Assembly (NCBI GenBank): GCA_903813345.2
Contig: CAIIXF020000005.1
Coordinates: 6,229,375 to 6,293,374, forward strand
Source: Owenia fusiformis
Taxonomy: Eukaryota > Annelida > Polychaeta > Sabellida > Oweniidae
Reading direction: 5' to 3'
Length of the DNA stretch: 64,000 nt
Positions 59,101-64,000 of this stretch are shown piece by piece. Made by a program: the position numbers and the translations under genes. Under the pieces are notes generated by a model. The model saw only the letters and a list, made by a program, of their open reading frames with translations. It made no database searches and was not told where the DNA came from. How positions within the stretch are numbered: the first letter of the stretch is position 1; each line of letters starts with the position of its first letter.

Positions 59101-62100
59101 GGAGGTCCACCAGGATCAGGCGGTCCACCAGGAACAGGTGGTCCACCGGGAACAGGTGGTCCGCCAGGTATGTAGTCACGAGGAAAGTGCATACATTTAG
59201 TAATTAGTGGAACATTTTGTTTTACGGATAAATGTCACTGGCATACATGTACGATTGTTACTCTCATTCCCTGAATATCCCTCATTCAGATGAGGTACAC
59301 AGTAGCTTGCAAGCCTCCGAGAAAATTGTATTTATATTTTGACCATAAACCAGCCACTACTGTATCGATCCGAGAGGTTATTCATTTATATACAAATTAC
59401 AAGACATACTATAGTAATTATTTGATGATTTTAGGTAGTGGGGGACCACCTGGTACAGTAGGTCCCCCGGGTACAGCTGGCCCTCCAGGGACAGGCGGTC
59501 CACCTGGCTCAGGTGGTCCGCCGGGTACAGGTGGTCCACCAGGATCAATTGGCCCTACGGGTTTCAGAGGTCCCCCTGGTGACGGTGGTCCACCAGGAAC
59601 TGGAGGTCCTAAAGGATACAGAGGTTCATCTGGACAGAAAGGAGAGAAGGGAACAGATGGTACGTACCTCATCAATCTTATTTGCATGAAGATTATCACT
59701 CTGCTTACAAATATTTCTTTCCTTTGTATTCTACAGCAAGATATTATAGAGGCGGGCATTTCATTTCAACAAGTTCCCATTGAGAAAGCACGTGTTCGTG
59801 TATTTCAGGATTGAGGGGTCCCCCTGGAAACAGTGGTCCGCCTGGTACTGGAGGTCCTAAAGGCTACAGAGGATCCCCCGGACAGAAGGGAGATAAAGGA
59901 GTTTCAGGTAATATTGTGTCGGGAAATACCCTTTCCCAGTTTAATTTGAGACGAGAGCTTTATCCGTTGATACTGAGAATAATAGTGTACACGATTAAAA
60001 TCCAGCTACCGTGTCAAAATAGCATTAAAGCCTAGTGTCTAGCATAGGCTTTGACCCTCGAGGTGACCAACCGTTGACAGTGGTCGGCATGGCCAACCAT
60101 TGATGATTATCTACATGGCCAACCGTTGATGTTAATCAGCATGACCAACCGTTGATGGTAATCAATATGGCCAACCGTTGATGTTTATCAACATGGCCAA
60201 CCGTTGATGGTAATAAACATGACCAACCGTTGATGGTAATCAACATGACCAGCCGTTGGTGGTAATCAACATGGCCAAACGTTGATGGTAATAAACATTA
60301 CCAACCATTGACGGCAATGGGTATGACCAACCGTTTACGCTAATCGACATGACCAACCGTTGATGGCAATTGCCATCAACATGACCAACCGTTTACGCTA
60401 ATCGACATGACCAACCGTTGACGGTAATTGCCATCAACATGACCAATCGTTCACGGTAATCGACATGACCGACCGTTGACGGTAATTGCCATCAACATGA
60501 CCAATCGTTCACGGTAATCGACATGACCAACCATTGACGGTAATTGATCACATCGACAAAGTTTTTGCATTAATTATGTTGATGCCTTTAGGTACAATGG
60601 GTCCACCTGGAACCGCAGGACCCCCGGGGACGCTGGGTGCTAAGGGATATGGGGGTTCACCAGGGCAGAAAGGTGACAAGGGAGAGGTAGGACCGGGTAA
60701 GATATATTCAATTAGTTTTGCTACAATTTCCCCGGATTTACTTTCCATCCTACATATATATTATTGTCACAAATATCATTTTAGAAAACCTAGATACGAT
60801 TCTATGAATATAATTCATCCCGAATGATCCGTTCGTACTTTTTTCAAATGATTACGAATGAGTTTGTAATTGCACTAAACGTACTTACATGAAGAATATA
60901 GGGAGTTGAATCATTCGTATAATAGGTTCAAAGATCTGGGCATGATTCCATGATTTTCGTCCATTTTACGTTTTGGTTATTTGTCATCTATGATTTGGTA
61001 CTGACTTGACATTTTAGGTGGGATTGGTCCCATTGGTACAAGAGGTCCTCCGGGGAGTATTGGTATGAAGGGCTTCCCAGGACCACCTGGAGGTTTCGGC
61101 TCGCGGGGTGAGCCAGGTGACAAAGGTCCTGCAGGAAACATTGGACCCCCTGGTAAGCCGGCACATTTTAAATTCAGAAGACTTGAATCATATAATGTTG
61201 ATCTAATACCGATCGAATATATCATTACTATTTTATGAAGTCATTCGCTGTGAATGTATATTACTTGGCTACTAAACCTGTTGAACTAAAAATTGTGATA
61301 ATATTTTTTTACTCAGGGCCACCTGGGGGAGTTGGACCTAATGGACCCAGTGGACCTCCGGGTAATAAAGGCATAGACGGTAGGTATAGTGCATAATGAT
61401 TATAATTTATTTAATGAGAGAGGATACGTTTTATCCAGGGGGACAATATGATATTTTTAGGTATCAGAGATCATAAGGGGAATAAATTTCCCATTGAATA
61501 AAACCAACATTAATTCAAGCTTGTAAATTAATATAACCATGGGGTTTCAATTAGAGTTGAAAGCCCATGATATAACTATATTGAATCAGTATTATTTGCT
61601 CGTAGTTTATTTTAATGTGTTATCCTTGTTGTTCATTCAGCGGGAACTGTAAGTATCATGAACCCTTTGCATTAGTTCGACTTCACTTCTTAAAAGAGAG
61701 TTTCGTCTTCATAACTAAACTAGTTCATACTAGACTCCACACGCAGGGTAAGTATCATGTGACGAATTTCTAGCAAAAACTAAAAAATAATATTTTCAGG
61801 GATAAATGGATTCCCTGGTTCCCCAGGAGACAAGGGATCTATAGGATTCAGAGGGCCTAGTGGGATGAAAGGAATTCAGGGGCCAGCTGGTGGGCCTGGC
61901 CTGAATGGACCCTCCGGTCCTCCTGGTATAATTGGACCCCCAGGTATGGACGTATCAATGGTGATATCCTCATACATGTTGAGAGAATGTTTCAAGTTGA
62001 CGACCGCATTAATATAAATAGTGATCTCTGTGTAGTATTGTACTTCAGGCTGAGGTTTTAGTTGAGATTCTTGTTACCGAAATTTAAGTTGGGATAATCA

Positions 62101-64000
62101 TAGACAAATACTCTAATAAAGTTGAAGACTATACAATATACACTTGTGCTGGTGACATAAAAATTATATTTCTTCTCTCGGCAAGATGATAAGAGAGAAA
62201 ATGGGAGAGGAGTGGATACATTCTACCTGAATATGGGGAAGAATGGTGACCATGATTGTGTGTTCACTCTTGGATATCGGGAAGGAATGGTTGACCATAG
62301 TGTCCATTCTCGCATTGATAAAGAGAAATGGCTGCCCATGAGTGAACATTCCCTCCTGAATATTGGGAAGTAATGGTTGACCATAGTGTGCATTCCATCG
62401 TTGATATAGCGAGGAATGGGCCTTTGGCTGACCATGATTGTACATTCCTTCCTGAATATCAAGAAGTATAGGAATGGTTGGCCATAGTGAGCATTCTTGC
62501 ATTGATATAAAGAGGACTGGGTAACCATGATTGTACATTCCCTCCTGAATATTGGGAAGGAATGGTTGACCATAGTGTGCATTCCATCATTGATATAGCG
62601 AGGAATGGCTGACCATGATTGTACATTCCCTCCTGAATATCAAGAAGTATAGGAATGGTTGGCCATAGTGAGCATTCTTGCATTGATATAAAGAGGACTG
62701 GGTAACCATGATTGTACATTCCCTCCTGAATATTGGGAAGGAATGGTTGACCATAGTGTGTATTCTCCCATTGATATAGCGAGGAATGGTTGATCAATGA
62801 CTGTATATCGTATATTCCCTGTTGAAATATTATTTGTTTGCAAATGTGTGTAGAACTTACTTATGTTACAGGTGGCGAGGGTGCAAATGGTCCCCCTGGT
62901 TTTGGAGGTCCCCCAGGAATAACTGGATCCCCAGGCGGAATAGGGATACCAGGAAACCCAGGGCCCCCAGGAGCAGCTGGTCCAGTAGGACCACCTGGTT
63001 TTGTTGGTCCACCTGCACCAATGGCTAAACTGCAGGCAAATGAAGGTAACTTCAGTAAAATCTACTATATTTCAAGTGAATCTTCAGGGTTCTCACTAGG
63101 CTTTTAGACTCCGGAGATTCTCTGGAGTCTTATGTCTTTAGACCCTCCTGCTCCAGGGTCTAATAGCTTTTAGAAAATACACAAAACTGGATATGAACAA
63201 GGAATATGAAGTTAAAAGCCTTTTAGAAATTAATATTGTGATTAAAATAGGAAGATAATCTTAAGTAGAATTTTGAAAAATAAATACTAATAGGATATTT
63301 CTGATCTCACATGGGGGAGGAGTAGTCGCGATACCGCGAAAAGTAAGGGGTCCAAAAATTTCCTGGTGAGAACCCTGATCTTTAATTATACTGTAACTGG
63401 TGTAATATGATGATAGTTTTGCAGTCAAATTCATATTTTAATGTTTGGTTCATGAAAAGATTATTTTGATTGGTATAAATTTGCTGGATTAACACTTTTT
63501 ATTCTTTATTCACTCTTTATTCCATTTGAATTATCCTATTTGAATTGTGACTGTTGCAATTAACATGTAACTTGGTCAATCAATCAAAATAAGATTTTTT
63601 TATAGATTTGCAAAACTTTAATTTGTTCAGTATATTTGTACATACATGGTGACGATAGTACACATTAAGGAATGTATTCCTTCAGTTTCAGCTATAAATC
63701 AGAACTATGATAATATAAGATTGCTTTGTATACCATGAACTACAGGCAACAGGCTATACATGTAGATTAATAAACTAAAGTAGAAAATGTTTCAATGATT
63801 TAAATCACACAATTTTGGTTTTGCGATTGCAGAAAAACACTTCAGTATGCTAGCATCTATTGGGAAGACAGTGAATGGTATAGGTGGCTCTCTAGCCGCT
63901 TGGGTGATCCTTGTCACGGTCATCAGTCTCACAATACAGTATTTCAACAGGCGAAGACTTCTCAAGCAACACAAAGCTCTAAGTGATGTTGAAAACAGGG
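50118..64000 (+). CDS. Membrane-anchored collagenous C-type lectin-like protein, 3' end beyond the window
   Basis: Exons: 50118-50193, 50981-51156, 51508-51634, 55540-55638, 55927-56895, 58553-58894, 59060-59167, 59435-59659, 59809-59907, 60592-60696, 61018-61152, 61317-61379, 61800-61943, 62872-63045, 63833 to the edge; about 1003 codons. Nearly all introns are phase 1 and frames agree throughout. Exon 1 encodes a signal peptide ([11 protein letters not shown]). Exons 2-4 form one long-form C-type lectin domain: [14 protein letters not shown], a Cys in [24 protein letters not shown], and a final GYAC. Exons 5-14 are Gly-X-Y collagen, mostly alternating GPP and GTG triplets, then more varied triplets with [16 protein letters not shown]. 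Exon 15 has a hydrophobic segment ([18 protein letters not shown]) followed by [10 protein letters not shown], a stop-transfer pattern. Predicted type I surface protein with a distal lectin domain on a collagen stalk. No canonical Ca-binding EPN/QPD or WND motif is seen, so sugar binding is uncertain. Confidence 0.85.
51766..51869. mobile_element. ~104-bp MITE with 'tagtctagctacaagccc' ends
   Basis: 'tagtctagctacaagccc' at the left and its exact complement 'gggcttgtagctagacta' at the right, enclosing 'acacacagtgtaggtgg'. It lies in intron 3 of the lectin gene. Confidence 0.85.
52219..52980. mobile_element. 762-bp foldback element with TTAA ends
   Basis: 'ttaaggtctcatggaagtta' at the left is matched by 'taacttccatgagaccttaa' at the right. 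The arms then pair for about 340 bases, through 'aacaggaa(a/g)tgaca', 'gaactctgttatctttgttc'-type sequence and 'cagaatcttttgaatttttc', around a loop of roughly 80 bases. The outer TTAA on both sides could be a target duplication. No coding capacity. Confidence 0.85.
53197..53431. mobile_element. ~235-bp MITE with ~45-bp inverted ends
   Basis: 'taaggggtcgggtcaaaata' and 'ttgatgtcc' at the left pair with 'gacatcaa' and 'tattttgacccaacccctaa' at the right. Between them are C-rich blocks 'cccccctccccct'. Confidence 0.8.
53633..53734. repeat. Hairpin in lectin-gene intron 3
   Basis: 'tgagctatgttctccaccac' is followed 53 bases later by its complement 'gtggtggagaacatagctca'. The stem is about 24 bp, with a ~52-base AT-rich loop. 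Confidence 0.85.
54206..55521. mobile_element. hAT-like element, ~1.3 kb, containing a minisatellite
   Basis: It starts 'cagggccgtaggg' followed by a C-rich block, and ends 'atcctggctacgccactg', so the termini are the CAG...GTAG type of hAT MITEs as at 9410. 'aaata' flanks both sides. Within it 54990-55475 is a ~20-bp repeat. No transposase frame is visible. Confidence 0.6.
54990..55475 (+). repeat. ~20-bp 'aatttggcaaaatttaagca' minisatellite
   Basis: About 24 copies, most regular toward the right (55360-55475), where neighbouring units are nearly identical. The left part is more diverged. Confidence 0.9.
55960..56895 (+). repeat. Coding 18-bp minisatellite of the collagen exon
   Basis: Unit 'ggtccaccaggaacagga' encodes Gly-Pro-Pro-Gly-Thr-Gly. 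It is repeated several tens of times, with mainly third-position variation (ggt/ggc/gga/ggg, cca/cct/ccg/ccc, aca/act/acg). The same unit continues in exons 58553-58894, 59060-59167 and the first half of 59435-59659. Synonymous variation far outweighs amino-acid change, consistent with selection for the collagen pattern. All six frames stay open across most of it. Confidence 0.95.
57183..57742 (+). mobile_element. Foldback-type non-autonomous element, copy B
   Basis: Reverse-oriented relative of 1077-1581, here in intron 5 of the lectin gene. It shares 'agcgggcagata' palindromes, 'ctacgtcataatcgtcgctc', 'cacagacaatcg' and the terminal 'aggataatc'. It carries extra sequence near 57640-57690 relative to copy A. 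Confidence 0.7.
57840..58430 (-). pseudogene. Non-LTR retrotransposon 3' ORF fragment
   Basis: Minus-strand translation of about 58200-58010 gives [18 protein letters not shown], then [20 protein letters not shown] and [10 protein letters not shown]. The spacing CPLC...H....C is the zinc-finger-like tail found at the end of many animal LINE reverse transcriptases. A frameshift lies near 58205 and further related codons extend to about 58330. It is a 5'-truncated, inactive copy in intron 5 of the lectin gene. Confidence 0.65.
60055..60540 (+). repeat. ~26-30-bp 'accaaccgttgatggtaatc' minisatellite
   Basis: About 17 copies with 'catgaccaaccgttgatggt' as the common core. A larger unit with 'ttgccatcaacatgacca' is repeated near 60368-60510. 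It lies in intron 9 of the lectin gene, ending about 50 bases before the next exon. Confidence 0.9.
61661..61747 (+). mobile_element. 87-bp mini-element with 12-bp target-site duplication
   Basis: Same family as 48155-48231: 'accctttgcatta', 'cttcacttcttaaaagagag', 'actagactc' and 'cacgcagg'. The flanking duplication is 'gtaagtatcatg' on both sides (61649-61660 and 61748-61759). It lies in intron 12 of the lectin gene. Confidence 0.85.
62170..62800 (+). repeat. Composite minisatellite in lectin-gene intron 13
   Basis: Units of about 60 bases built from 'gaatggttgaccatagtgtg' or its relative 'ctgaccatgattgtacattc', then 'ttgatatagcgag' or 'cctgaatattgggaag'. A higher-order period of about 181 is visible ('aagtataggaatggttgg' near 62464 and 62645). 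Confidence 0.9.
63085..63377. mobile_element. ~293-bp MITE with 'cagggttctcactagg' ends
   Basis: 'cagggttctcactagg' at the left and 'cctggtgagaaccctg' at the right, one mismatch in 16. 'atctt' flanks both sides (63080-63084 and 63378-63382). The CAGGG start suggests hAT. It lies in the last intron of the lectin gene. Confidence 0.85.

Noticed and set aside
60055-60540. CRISPR-like array of short repeats
   Set aside because: Units are contiguous and degenerate with no unique spacers, and the context is a eukaryotic intron.
61641-61648. Possible 8-base microexon (cag then CGGGAACT then gtaagt) in lectin-gene intron 12
   Set aside because: Eight bases would break the collagen frame, while direct joining of 61379 to 61800 keeps it. 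The gtaagt belongs to a target-site duplication.
62164-62843. Several minus-strand open frames of 67-124 codons in the last third of the lectin gene
   Set aside because: They are translations of a ~60-bp intronic minisatellite and overlap each other in different frames.

Overview
The window is nuclear DNA of an invertebrate animal. Genes are split by many short GT-AG introns, intergenic and intronic DNA is AT-rich and full of small inverted-repeat transposons, and every recognised gene has a clear vertebrate counterpart. The frequent acatgta/tacatgta words and the MITE content fit a marine invertebrate (spiralian or non-vertebrate deuterostome). I cannot fix the phylum from the sequence alone.

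Layout: 1-10227 is gene-free and dominated by repeats, including a 5.7 kb element with long inverted arms (2070-7728). 10228-26762 (+) is a complete 23-exon prominin (CD133) gene; the exons join in one frame to 852 codons plus stop. 29112-36367 (-) is a complete 14-coding-exon CFAP206 gene (628 aa), tail to tail with prominin. 38414-41114 (+) is TMEM168 (708 aa), head to head with CFAP206 across a short region that holds an RFX X-box-like site. 45353-49445 (+) is a complete 10-exon N-acetylglucosamine kinase (366 aa), including a 32-base first exon. 50118-64000 (+) is most of a large gene, open at the right edge, for a signal peptide, one C-type lectin domain, a long collagenous stalk and a C-terminal membrane segment.

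The genes do not form a pathway. CFAP206 is an axonemal protein, prominin organises plasma-membrane protrusions, TMEM168 is a multipass membrane protein, NAGK salvages amino sugar, and the last gene looks like a cell-surface recognition or matrix protein.

Two things stand out. First, three of the five genes carry tandem amplifications of the 3' part of an exon together with its splice donor: about 27 copies in prominin, 5 in CFAP206, and one decayed copy in NAGK. Second, the collagenous lectin has the reverse domain order of known collectins (lectin domain N-terminal, collagen stalk, C-terminal anchor), and its stalk is built largely from a coding 18-bp minisatellite (Gly-Pro-Pro-Gly-Thr-Gly). 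The rest is a rich set of MITEs, foldback elements and minisatellites, several with readable ends and target-site duplications.
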